Below are positions 53,965 to 62,660 of a stretch of DNA of 64,000 nt, piece after piece. The notes below the pieces were generated by a model, which worked only from the letters and a program-made list of their open reading frames with translations, was not told the DNA's origin and ran no database searches. Source of the stretch: an uncultured Alphaproteobacteria bacterium. GTDB lineage: Bacteria; Pseudomonadota; Alphaproteobacteria; Rhodobacterales; Rhodobacteraceae. The stretch covers positions 1 through 64,000 of the forward strand of contig CACIJG010000008.1 in NCBI GenBank assembly GCA_902586885.1. The letters are read 5' to 3'. Position 1 is the first letter of the stretch, and every line of letters begins with the position of its first letter. The translations under genes were made by a program, and so were the position numbers.

Positions 53965-55255
53965 TCTTTAAAGCTTGATCTATATCATTGGTTATATCAT
54001 CTACATGTTCTATGCCGACGCAAAGTCTAATGTACCCTGGAGTTACACCTGCTTTGAATTGATCTTGCAAGGATAATTGAGAGTGAGTGGTGGAAGATGG
54101 ATGTATTGCTAACGTTCTAACATCGCCTATGTTAGCTACATGGTAGACCATTTTTAAATTATCAATGAAAGCTTTGCCTGCTTTTGCACCTCCTCTTAAA
54201 ACCATCCCTACTATCGGCCCATATCCAGTTTTTAAATACTTTTTCGCAGTTTTTTTATCTTTACCTTCAAATAATGAAGGATAAATCACTTGTTGTACTG
54301 CTTTATGTTTCACAAGAAAGTTAGCAACTTTTTTTGCATTTTTTTGGTGGGCATTATATCTCAAGGGCAAAGTTTCCAATCCTTGAATAAAATTAAATGA
54401 GTTCATCGGAGATATCGCAGAGCCAACATCTCTTAGCAAAACAACTCTTGCTCTAACAGCAAATGCTATGGGAGCTCCTAATGCTTCAGGTACTAATTGA
54501 CCCCAAACTGCACCATGGTAGCTAGGGTCTGGCTCATTAAATAATGGTTGTCTGCGCGGGTTTGCTGTCCAGTCAAATTTTCCACTGTCTACTATAATTC
54601 CTCCTATTGAATTTCCGTGTCCACCAATATATTTGGTCAAAGAGTGAATAACAATTGCTGCGCCGTGATCAATGGGGCGGCATGTCAGCGGAGCAACAGT
54701 GTTATCCATTATCAGTGGAATGCCAAGCTCCTTCCCTATTTTTGCCACTTCTTCAATTGGGAAGACCTTTAACTTTGGGTTAGGAACTGTCTCCCCAAAA
54801 TAGGCTCTAGTTTTTTCGTCAGTTAGTTTGCCAAACGTTTCTGGTTTTTCCGGATCTGCAAATCTAACTTCAATTCCAAACTGTTTAAACGTATTGACAA
54901 ATAGGTTCCAAGTTCCTCCGTATAGGTGTGGTGTAGAAACTATATTGTCGCCGGCACTACAAAGATTTTGTATGGCTATTGTAGTGGCAGATGATCCAGA
55001 GGAAAGAGCTACGGCTGCGGCACCTCCCTCTAAGGCTGTGACTCTCTCTTCTAAAACTGCATTGGTTGGGTTCATTATTCTCGTATAAATGTTTCCAAGT
55101 TCTTTAAGAGCAAATAGATCAGCAGCATGATCAGTATTATTAAATTGATAACTGGTTGTTTGATAGATAGGAACTGCTACGGAATTTGTAGTTGGGTCAC
55201 TTCTGTATTGTCCTCCGTGAAGAACAAGAGTTTCAGCGTTGGAATAATCAGTCAT
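53948..55255 (-). CDS. O-acetylhomoserine sulfhydrylase (MetY-type)
   Basis: A 435-residue PLP enzyme of the Cys/Met metabolism family. The early YQTTSYQFNNTDHAADLFA region, the SSGSSATTIAIQNL loop, and the PLP-Lys segment HSLTKYIGGHGNSIGGI (near residue 210) match MetY, which makes homocysteine from O-acetylhomoserine and sulfide. Length (about 430) is that of MetY rather than MetB (about 390). It is followed, with a 17-bp overlap, by the homocysteine methyltransferase, so the operon converts acetylhomoserine to methionine in two steps. An Lrp-type regulator is divergent. Confidence 0.92.
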   Translation of the reverse strand: MTDYSNAETLVLHGGQYRSDPTTNSVAVPIYQTTSYQFNNTDHAADLFALKELGNIYTRIMNPTNAVLEERVTALEGGAAAVALSSGSSATTIAIQNLCSAGDNIVSTPHLYGGTWNLFVNTFKQFGIEVRFADPEKPETFGKLTDEKTRAYFGETVPNPKLKVFPIEEVAKIGKELGIPLIMDNTVAPLTCRPIDHGAAIVIHSLTKYIGGHGNSIGGIIVDSGKFDWTANPRRQPLFNEPDPSYHGAVWGQLVPEALGAPIAFAVRARVVLLRDVGSAISPMNSFNFIQGLETLPLRYNAHQKNAKKVANFLVKHKAVQQVIYPSLFEGKDKKTAKKYLKTGYGPIVGMVLRGGAKAGKAFIDNLKMVYHVANIGDVRTLAIHPSSTTHSQLSLQDQFKAGVTPGYIRLCVGIEHVDDITNDIDQALKIADKA

Positions 55256-55405
55256 TTTATTCTCCTCGTATCAGATCAATTATATATTTACGACAAATAA
55301 GGAAATATTTTCTATTATTCAATAAAAAATAGTATATTTTTTTGAAATTTTCTTTATTTATCATAATTAATAGAATATTTTACTAAAAATAATGGATTGC
55401 TTGGA

Positions 55406-55858
55406 ATGGATTTAATTGATAGAAAGCTTCTGAAGCTACTGCAAAAAAATTCTGATTTGCCGTTATCAGAAATTTCGAGACGTATTGGAATTTCAACTAC
55501 ACCATGCTGGAACCGAATAAAAAAATTAGAGGAGAGGGGTATAATTAAGCATAAGGTCTCTGTTTTAGACAAAGTAAAGGCCGGCTTTCCTGTAACCGTA
55601 TTCCTCTCAATTACTGTCAGCAACCACAATTCAGATTGGTATATTAAATTCGAAGAAGCGGTTGTTAAGCATGGGCAAATAATGGAGGTACACAGGTTAA
55701 CTGGTTCAAGTGCAGATTATTTGTTGAAGATTATTGCCAAAAGCATTGAAGATTACGATGTTTTCCAGCAGAAGCTTATCGCGGAAATTCAATTCACTAG
55801 TATGGCTTCGAGTATTTCTTTAAAGGAAATAAAAAACAGTCATGCAATACCACTTTAG
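55406..55858 (+). CDS. Lrp/AsnC family transcriptional regulator
   Basis: A 150-residue regulator. The N-terminal helix-turn-helix (DRKLLKLLQKNSDLPLSEISRR, then IGISTTPCWNRIKKLEERG) and the C-terminal RAM domain (VFLSITVSNHN to GSSADYLLKIIA) are standard. I chose ATG 55406 (frame opens at a TTG nine bases earlier). It is divergent from metY across 150 bp, and its stop lies 11 bp before the convergent dimethylglycine dehydrogenase gene, so it probably controls the methionine/betaine genes, perhaps in response to an amino acid such as methionine. Confidence 0.9.
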   Translation: MDLIDRKLLKLLQKNSDLPLSEISRRIGISTTPCWNRIKKLEERGIIKHKVSVLDKVKAGFPVTVFLSITVSNHNSDWYIKFEEAVVKHGQIMEVHRLTGSSADYLLKIIAKSIEDYDVFQQKLIAEIQFTSMASSISLKEIKNSHAIPL

Positions 55859-55869
55859 GCAGGTATTAA

Positions 55870-58320
55870 TTATAACCGCATACGAGCTCCTGAAGGATCC
55901 CAAGGGCTTTGCTCCAAAACAGTACACTCTTTTTCAACTCCTACGATGTGTGTCTTAAGTTTTGATCCAGGAACGGAAAACTCCGGATTTATTAAGGCCA
56001 TAGCAAGCGATTTGTTTACAGAGTGGCCAAAACCTCCAGAGGTAGTCATACCAATTCTTTTATCACCAAGCCAAATAGGCTCATATCCTGAAGCCTCAGC
56101 AACGGCGTTCTCTATTTCTAGAGTGACTAATACCTGTTTTAGTTTTTCTTTACCAGTCTCTAATTCCCTTAAGGAAGCTTGTTGACCAACAAATTCAATA
56201 TTTTTCTTTCTTGATACCCATTTATCCATTCCTGTTTCCAAGGGAGTGTAAGCCTGCATAAATTCTGCATTCCATATGCCAAAGCTTTTTTCAAGACGAA
56301 GAGTATTTAGAGCATAATACCCGTATTCTTTTACACCAAGATCTTTACCCTCATTAAGAAGCATCTCTCTAAGAGAATTTAGTTCTAAGGCATGGCAATT
56401 TATTTCAAAACCAAGTTCACCAGCAACAGATAAACGTCCCACTTTAGCGCGAATGAGGCCAATATCGATCTCCTGGCACGACATAAAACGAAAATTATCA
56501 TTTGTTATATCTTGATCAGTGAGTTTTTGTAACAATAACCTAGCATTAGGCCCTGAGACAGCATATCCACCGATATTATCGCTTATATCTGTTAAAAAAA
56601 CTTCTCCATCTGTCTCAAGTGATTTTTTCCCACCTGGTAAGTGGTCATGAAACCATCTTAGGTGCCATTCCCTCAAATAGTAACTTCCCATTACCCAATA
56701 ATGATCCTCTCCCCAATTGAAGCATGTTAAGTCGCCTTTCAATCGTCCGTCATGGCCGAGCATTACCGCTAATTTAACTTTATTCTGATTTGGCAAGTCG
56801 GAAGAAAAAAGTTGATTCAACCAGTGAGTTGCACCTTTTCCTCTAATTTCAAATCTGCTAAAACCTGAGCTATCTAAAATCCCAACGTCTTCTCGAACAG
56901 CTAGATGTTCTTTTTTAACAAAATCAAACGCGTTAGATCTTCGTAAGCTTGGTTCTTCAACAAAATTCTTTGATCCAAACATTAAGGGTACTTCCAGCCC
57001 CCAACTATTACCAAATATTGCGCCCGCTGATTTCTGAGCATCATAAACGCCAGTTCTTTTTATATCCCTACCGGCAGGTAACTGTTCATTTGGGTAACTC
57101 ATAACAAAGCGTCGGCTATAGAATTGTCCTGTGGTTTGCTTAATGTAATCTTTATTTGATGCAAATTTACCGTAGCGAGCAATATCCATTGACCATGCAT
57201 CAGCTTCAGTTTCTCCATAAATCATCCATTCAGCAAGAGTTTTACCCACCCCACCTCCTTGAAGAAATCCAGCCATGACGCCACAGGCTAACCAGTAATT
57301 TCTTAGGCCTCTAACTGGTCCAACTAAAGGGTTTCCGTCAGGAGAGAAAGTAAATGCGCCATTTACCCAGTTCTTAATCCCAACAGTATTAAGGTCAGGA
57401 TATCTTTCAAAAGAAAGGGCTAACTCGTTTTCTATTCTATCGAAATCTTCCTTGAATAGCTCCATTCCAAAATCCCAGGGAGCACCATCAATAGCCCAGT
57501 GTTCATGATTGATTTCATAGATTCCAATAAGAATACCCTCATCCCACTGTCGCATATATGTGAAACCTTCCAAATCAACGGTCATAGGTACCTCAAAGTC
57601 AAGTGCCTTAACAGCAGGAATCGTTTCAGTAACTAAATAATGATGTTTCAGTGGAGAAACTGGTAGCTCTAAACCAACCATCCTTCCTACCTGCTTAGCC
57701 CACAAGCCCCCAGCATTCACTACGTGCTCGGCAGCAATAATTCCTTTGTCTGTATGAACTTTCCATGTACCATCAGTCTGCTGTGTTAGTTTATTGACCT
57801 TATTGTTCTCAATAACCTCAGCGCCTAACTTTTTTGCTGCTTTAGCATATGCCCAGACGGTTCCAGTTGTATCCACATAACCCTCTCTATCAGCCCACAA
57901 GCCTCCTAATACTCCTTTGGTATCCATTATGGGGCATTTGTTCTTGACCTCACTTGGTGTGAGTAAGTAGACATCTTCTATTCCAATTGTTTGATACGTT
58001 CTGTATGCGGCCTGCAACCATTCCCATCTATCGGGTGTACTCGCGATTGTTACGCCTCCTGTCATGTGCAGACCTATATCTTGCCCACTTTCTTCCTGGA
58101 TCTTTGAAAGTAAATCTAATGTGTAACCTTGAAGAGCTGACATATTGGGGTCTGCATTTAAAGCATGAACTCCGCCGGCAGCGTGCCAACTAGAACCTGC
58201 AGCCATGACAGAGCGCTCTAAAACAACGCAATCTGTCCATCCGAATTTAGCAAGATGATAGAGAACGGAAACCCCAACTACTCCACCACCAATTATTACA
58301 ACCTGATACCTATCTTTCAT
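55870..58320 (-). CDS. Dimethylglycine/sarcosine dehydrogenase family protein
   Basis: An 816-residue flavoenzyme that removes a methyl group from dimethylglycine (or sarcosine), passing it to tetrahydrofolate. The N-terminal FAD domain has VVIIGGGVVGVSVLYHLA and the covalent-FAD His region SSWHAAGG (near residue 45). Residues 420-816 are a GcvT-like tetrahydrofolate domain with GDLTCFNWGEDHYWVMGS, GELGFEINCHA and LRLEKSFGIW. The length is that of dimethylglycine dehydrogenase. It is convergent with the Lrp-type regulator. Its substrate would arise from betaine demethylation by the nearby methyltransferase. Confidence 0.9.
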   Translation of the reverse strand: MKDRYQVVIIGGGVVGVSVLYHLAKFGWTDCVVLERSVMAAGSSWHAAGGVHALNADPNMSALQGYTLDLLSKIQEESGQDIGLHMTGGVTIASTPDRWEWLQAAYRTYQTIGIEDVYLLTPSEVKNKCPIMDTKGVLGGLWADREGYVDTTGTVWAYAKAAKKLGAEVIENNKVNKLTQQTDGTWKVHTDKGIIAAEHVVNAGGLWAKQVGRMVGLELPVSPLKHHYLVTETIPAVKALDFEVPMTVDLEGFTYMRQWDEGILIGIYEINHEHWAIDGAPWDFGMELFKEDFDRIENELALSFERYPDLNTVGIKNWVNGAFTFSPDGNPLVGPVRGLRNYWLACGVMAGFLQGGGVGKTLAEWMIYGETEADAWSMDIARYGKFASNKDYIKQTTGQFYSRRFVMSYPNEQLPAGRDIKRTGVYDAQKSAGAIFGNSWGLEVPLMFGSKNFVEEPSLRRSNAFDFVKKEHLAVREDVGILDSSGFSRFEIRGKGATHWLNQLFSSDLPNQNKVKLAVMLGHDGRLKGDLTCFNWGEDHYWVMGSYYLREWHLRWFHDHLPGGKKSLETDGEVFLTDISDNIGGYAVSGPNARLLLQKLTDQDITNDNFRFMSCQEIDIGLIRAKVGRLSVAGELGFEINCHALELNSLREMLLNEGKDLGVKEYGYYALNTLRLEKSFGIWNAEFMQAYTPLETGMDKWVSRKKNIEFVGQQASLRELETGKEKLKQVLVTLEIENAVAEASGYEPIWLGDKRIGMTTSGGFGHSVNKSLAMALINPEFSVPGSKLKTHIVGVEKECTVLEQSPWDPSGARMRL

Positions 58321-58394
58321 GATTTGCCCTCATATTTTATGCTAGCTAACCCAAATTATTTAGTCAAAATTTAAAAAGATTTGGTTAATTTTTA

Positions 58395-59195
58395 TTATTT
58401 TCCCTTCCATATAGGGTCTCTTTTTTCTGAAAATGCCTTTGCACCCTCTAGCTGATCTTCGCTAGAATAAAGTTTGTCAACGGTTAAAAATTGTCTCCGT
58501 GTTATCCTGTTCAATGCGTCTTGAAATTTGAGATCTTCTGCCTCTCTTACGATTTCCTTTATTGCAGCATAAACAAGTGGTGGTCCACTTTCCAAAAGCT
58601 TTGCTAGCTCCCAAGCTTTTTCACGAAGTTTAGAAGATTGAACAATTTCTCTAATCAATCCTAAATTTTTTGCTTCATTCACATCGAACCATCTTCCCGT
58701 TAGTAGTAAGTCCATGGCGACGTGATAGGGAATGCGTTTTGGAAGTTTTATAGATGCTGCATCTGCAACGGTACCAGAGCGGATTTCTGGGAGAGCAAAA
58801 CTAGAATTTTCGGAAGCTACTATCAGATCACATGAAAGGGCTAATTCTAATCCACCACCGCAGCAAATACCATTCACTGCACAGATCACTGGTTTATTCA
58901 AATTTCCTAACTCTTGTAACCCCCCAAAGCCACCTATTCCATAGTCTCCGTCTACAGCATCTCCGTCAGCTGCGGCCTTTAGGTCCCAGCCTGCTGTAAA
59001 AAACTTTTCTCCCTCGGCTCGCAAGATAGCGACCCTTAACGAAGGGTCGTCACGAAAGCTCATAAAAATCTCTCCCATTTTTCTACTAGTTTTAAGATCA
59101 ATGGCGTTTGCTTTTGGTCGATCTAGCGTAATCTCAATAATCGAACCTTCTTTAACAACTTTTAAGTTTTTTTCTTCCATTTTTGGACACGTCAA
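58395..59195 (-). CDS. Enoyl-CoA hydratase, CaiD-like
   Basis: A 266-residue crotonase-fold enzyme. It carries the family oxyanion loops and catalytic Glu region (ILRAEGEKFFTAGWDLK, CCGGGLELALSCDLI, LPEIRSGTVADAAS). The GWDLKAAADGDAVDGDYG stretch and RTGRWFDVNEAKNLGL-like part match carnitinyl-CoA dehydratase CaiD. The apparent TTG start overlaps the upstream gene by 4 bp; an ATG at 59180 is possible. With the acyl-CoA ligase and dehydrogenase upstream it forms a three-gene operon resembling a carnitine/gamma-butyrobetaine pathway. Confidence 0.85.
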   Translation of the reverse strand: MTCPKMEEKNLKVVKEGSIIEITLDRPKANAIDLKTSRKMGEIFMSFRDDPSLRVAILRAEGEKFFTAGWDLKAAADGDAVDGDYGIGGFGGLQELGNLNKPVICAVNGICCGGGLELALSCDLIVASENSSFALPEIRSGTVADAASIKLPKRIPYHVAMDLLLTGRWFDVNEAKNLGLIREIVQSSKLREKAWELAKLLESGPPLVYAAIKEIVREAEDLKFQDALNRITRRQFLTVDKLYSSEDQLEGAKAFSEKRDPIWKGK

Positions 59196-61255
59196 CTTTC
59201 TGTTATTAAGAGGGCATCCGCTGCGATGGCCTCTTCTTCTTTTATCAAAAGAGGGTTTACTTCAATTTCAACTATTTTATCAGAATTTTCAATTACATAT
59301 TTTTGTAAATTCAAAATAGTAGAAATTACTTCTTCTATGGGTAATGCTTTTTTATTTCGGTAACCAACAAGGATTGGCCATATTTTTAAACTTTTAAGAG
59401 CAGAGAGTATTTGTGTTTCATTCGCAGGAAGACATAGGGTAGCGCTATCTAGTCGAATTTCGGAGTAAATACCGCCTTCAGCTATAGTAAGCATCAAACC
59501 ATACTGATAGTCTCTTGTTATACCTATTAGTAACTCGCATACCACGTCAGTAATTTGTTTTTCAATCAAATATGACTGTGGGTCTGCAAGCTTACTGCCT
59601 AAGTTATCCAATATTTCTATAAATTGGTTTTCATCTTTAATATTTAAAAATACAGCTGAATTCTCAGTTTTATGAGAAAATCCAAGCAATTTGAGTACCG
59701 ATGGAGTTTTTATGGATCTAAATGCTGTCACCGCCTCAGCTCGTGTAGAGGCACAAAGTCCATAGGGTATTTTTACTCCTGCTTCTGACAACCTTTTTTT
59801 TGCTTCATATTCATTTATTACAAAATTCTTTTTTTGTTTCCATTTTTCCCAAATAAGAGGATCTAGTTTTGGTGAGTGCCAGCTTTTACCTATCTCAAAA
59901 GCGGCCTGAATTGCCTTCAGGCTGCTTTTCATTCCCTTCATCGGAATAATGTTATGTTCAATAAATTTTTCTGCAATAGCTTCAGACAAGTTCTCTTCTA
60001 TTGAAGCTATTACTGCTATAGGACAGACTGAACAAGCTTTGGCATCAAGGATAGCATTTATTGCAGGCTCCCAAGCTGAAGTTGAGCACCGATATTGATT
60101 TGGAAAATCCATTATTATAAATAAGAAATCATATGGATTTCTTGTCATACAAGAAAAGGTTTCTGTAAGTTTTTTTTGGTCATTCCATATATAAGTTTGG
60201 TAGTCCAAGGGGTTAGATAAGTGTACTAGGGATCCCAGTGATTTTTTTAGATCAGAAATTTGAGCAGCTGAAAGCAAAGGAAATTCAAGTAACGTAGGTT
60301 CTACCAGATCAGCTATTAAGCTAGCCTCACCACCAGAACATGATAGAGAAGCGATTTTATTTCCAAAAATGGGTCCATTTAAATGTAGTATTAGCAAGGT
60401 GTTTAAAAAATCCTCGATGGTTTCAACCAATGCCATTCCCACTCTATTAAAAAGTGCTGCTGCTGCTTTATGATTTCCTGCCATTGAGGCTGTGTGTGAT
60501 GCTGTGGCATCTTTTGCCAGTTCAGACTTTCCCACTTTTATGACAACTATACCTTTTTGTTTTTCTTTTGCTTTTAAAGAAAGTCTCTCAAAATCTTTGG
60601 GACTTAAAATACCTTCAACGTGTAAACCTAGCGAAGTAACTCTTGGGTCATCTAGTAGTTTATATGCAATTTCTGCTTGTGATAACTGAGACTGATTACC
60701 TGTTGTTACTACATAAGCAATTGGTAGCTTGCGGGTTTGCATGGTAATATTTATCGCAATGTTTGAGCTTTGTGTGATTATTGCCACCCCAGAACTCACC
60801 TTTTCTCCACCATGTTGATCAGGCCAAAGTAACTTTCCATCTAAGTAATTTATGAACCCATAGCAATTTGGTCCTAAAATAGGCATATTTTTAGCAGCAT
60901 TTAATAACTTATTTTGTAGGTCAGTACCCTTTCCTGTTTCATCCTGTGATGCTGTTTCTGAGAAACCAGAGGCAAAACAAACTGCACCTCCTGAGCCGAT
61001 GTCTGATAATTCTTTTAATATTTGTGGTGTTTTGCTCCTGTTTACACCAATGAAAGATGCATCGGGGCCCGAGGGGAGTTCACTGGTGTTTTTAAAGCAG
61101 TGAATACCTTGTACACTTTTTTTGTATGGATGAACGGGCCAGATTTTGCCTGCAAAGGACATTTTTTTAAGTTGTGTAATTACATTTTCACCCCAACCAC
61201 CCCCATATATAGCAATTGTCTTGGGATTGAATAAACGATTTAATTTAAAATCCAC
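59192..61255 (-). CDS. ADP-forming acyl-CoA synthetase (fused alpha/beta)
   Basis: A 687-residue acetate-CoA ligase family protein. The N-terminal CoA-binding domain (FNPKTIAIYGGGWGENVI) and the second CoA-ligase domain (LSCSGGEASLIADLVEPTL) form the alpha part. From about residue 490 an ATP-grasp domain follows (NFVINEYEAKKRLSEAGV, EIEVNPLLIKEEEAIAADA). Such enzymes make acyl-CoA with ATP giving ADP and phosphate. GTG is the start. It is 1 bp from the stop of the acyl-CoA dehydrogenase and overlaps CaiD-like by 4 bp. Its acid substrate is probably the same as that of the neighbours. Confidence 0.85.
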   Translation of the reverse strand: MDFKLNRLFNPKTIAIYGGGWGENVITQLKKMSFAGKIWPVHPYKKSVQGIHCFKNTSELPSGPDASFIGVNRSKTPQILKELSDIGSGGAVCFASGFSETASQDETGKGTDLQNKLLNAAKNMPILGPNCYGFINYLDGKLLWPDQHGGEKVSSGVAIITQSSNIAINITMQTRKLPIAYVVTTGNQSQLSQAEIAYKLLDDPRVTSLGLHVEGILSPKDFERLSLKAKEKQKGIVVIKVGKSELAKDATASHTASMAGNHKAAAALFNRVGMALVETIEDFLNTLLILHLNGPIFGNKIASLSCSGGEASLIADLVEPTLLEFPLLSAAQISDLKKSLGSLVHLSNPLDYQTYIWNDQKKLTETFSCMTRNPYDFLFIIMDFPNQYRCSTSAWEPAINAILDAKACSVCPIAVIASIEENLSEAIAEKFIEHNIIPMKGMKSSLKAIQAAFEIGKSWHSPKLDPLIWEKWKQKKNFVINEYEAKKRLSEAGVKIPYGLCASTRAEAVTAFRSIKTPSVLKLLGFSHKTENSAVFLNIKDENQFIEILDNLGSKLADPQSYLIEKQITDVVCELLIGITRDYQYGLMLTIAEGGIYSEIRLDSATLCLPANETQILSALKSLKIWPILVGYRNKKALPIEEVISTILNLQKYVIENSDKIVEIEVNPLLIKEEEAIAADALLITES

Positions 61256-61256
61256 G

Positions 61257-62417
61257 CTAACCGCCTAGAGGTCTCAAGAGTTCTCTGCTGATAATGTGCC
61301 TTTGAATTTCTGATGTTCCATCCCAAATTCTTTCAACCCGTGCGTCTCTCCAGAACCTTTCAAATGGTAAATCGTCCATTAAACCCATTCCACCATGCAT
61401 TTGAATGCACGTATCAGTAACTTTAGCTAACATTTCGGTGGAGAAGAGCTTAGCAGATGCTATTTCTCTATTAGAAGCCAGACCTTGATCCAATCTCCAA
61501 GCAGCAGAAAGAGTAAGATAATCTGCTGCATCAATCTCTGTTATCATGTCAGCCAGTTGAAAGCTTACACCTTGAAATTTACCTATCGATTTACCAAATT
61601 GGTGTCTATCAACAGTGTAAGGTAATGTAAGTTCAAAAGCACGCCTTGCTCGACCAACCGAAGTAGCTGCGACTGTAAGTCTAGTGGAGTAAAGCCATTC
61701 ATTAGCAATATCAAAACCTTTGTGTAATTCTCCAAGAATTTGGTTTTTCGATAGTCTACAGTCATCAAATCTCAAAATACAATTCTGATACCCTCTATGT
61801 GAAACAGATTTATAACCTTGGTTAATTTCAAATCCTGGTGTTCCTCGATCGACTAAGAAGCAAGAGATTTTTCTTTTTGAACCTTTGTTTGTTTGTTCTT
61901 CTCCCGTAGCTATGAAGACTATGACGAAGTCTGCTATATTTGCATGACTAATAAAGTGTTTAGTTCCATTAACAATCCAATCTCCTCCTTTTTGTACTGC
62001 TGAGCATTCCATCCCTCTAACATCAGAACCAGCTCCTGGTTCAGTCATAGCTAATGCATCGAATTTATCTCCTTTAACCGCTGGGTATAAATATTTTTCT
62101 TTTTGTTCTTCGTTACAAGCCATTAAAATCCCTGAAGGTCTTCCAAAGAAAACCGTTAAAGCATTTGAACCTCTGCCAAGCTCTCTTTCTAAAAGAGTAA
62201 AATCAAGATGATTTAAACCTCCACCACCTACTGACTCTGGCATATTTGAAGCAAAGAACCCAATTTCTTTACATTTTTGAGCTATTTCTATTCCTAATTC
62301 TTTGGGAACAACTCCTGTTTCATCAACTTTTTTTTCATACGGAAAAATTTCATTTTCTAAAAAAGTTCGAACAGTTTCAACAATAATATTTTGCTCGTCA
62401 GTCAGGTTAAAGTTCAT
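61257..62417 (-). CDS. Acyl-CoA dehydrogenase
   Basis: A 386-residue flavoprotein dehydrogenase. The N-terminal helix domain, the mid-domain loop ALAMTEPGAGSDVRGM and the FAD-binding region VDRHQFGKSIGKFQGV are all typical. Near the C-terminus RIWDGTSEIQRHIISREL sits where many family members have the catalytic Glu in YEGT; here it is Asp. It begins the operon with the acyl-CoA ligase and CaiD-like hydratase, 1-bp and 4-bp joints, so the three act on one acyl-CoA, perhaps gamma-butyrobetainyl-CoA. Substrate is inferred from context. Confidence 0.9.
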   Translation of the reverse strand: MNFNLTDEQNIIVETVRTFLENEIFPYEKKVDETGVVPKELGIEIAQKCKEIGFFASNMPESVGGGGLNHLDFTLLERELGRGSNALTVFFGRPSGILMACNEEQKEKYLYPAVKGDKFDALAMTEPGAGSDVRGMECSAVQKGGDWIVNGTKHFISHANIADFVIVFIATGEEQTNKGSKRKISCFLVDRGTPGFEINQGYKSVSHRGYQNCILRFDDCRLSKNQILGELHKGFDIANEWLYSTRLTVAATSVGRARRAFELTLPYTVDRHQFGKSIGKFQGVSFQLADMITEIDAADYLTLSAAWRLDQGLASNREIASAKLFSTEMLAKVTDTCIQMHGGMGLMDDLPFERFWRDARVERIWDGTSEIQRHIISRELLRPLGG

Positions 62418-62660
62418 TATTTTTTCCTAAATTTTTGTAGACAAATTTCACTACAACTACGTTTAATTTGCAATGAAGAATTTATATCTTTATGAATTTA
62501 TTTGTTTTATGAAAATTTTTATTTGTAGGAGGCATTAAGTGGGTAAGTAGCTTTACTATTAGTTTAAAAGGATTTTATATTTGTAGATGAGAAAAATTCA
62601 ACGAAGGTTTTATTTTCAGTATAGGGAAATTCCCAGGGCTTTATTTAGTAGGATATATTT

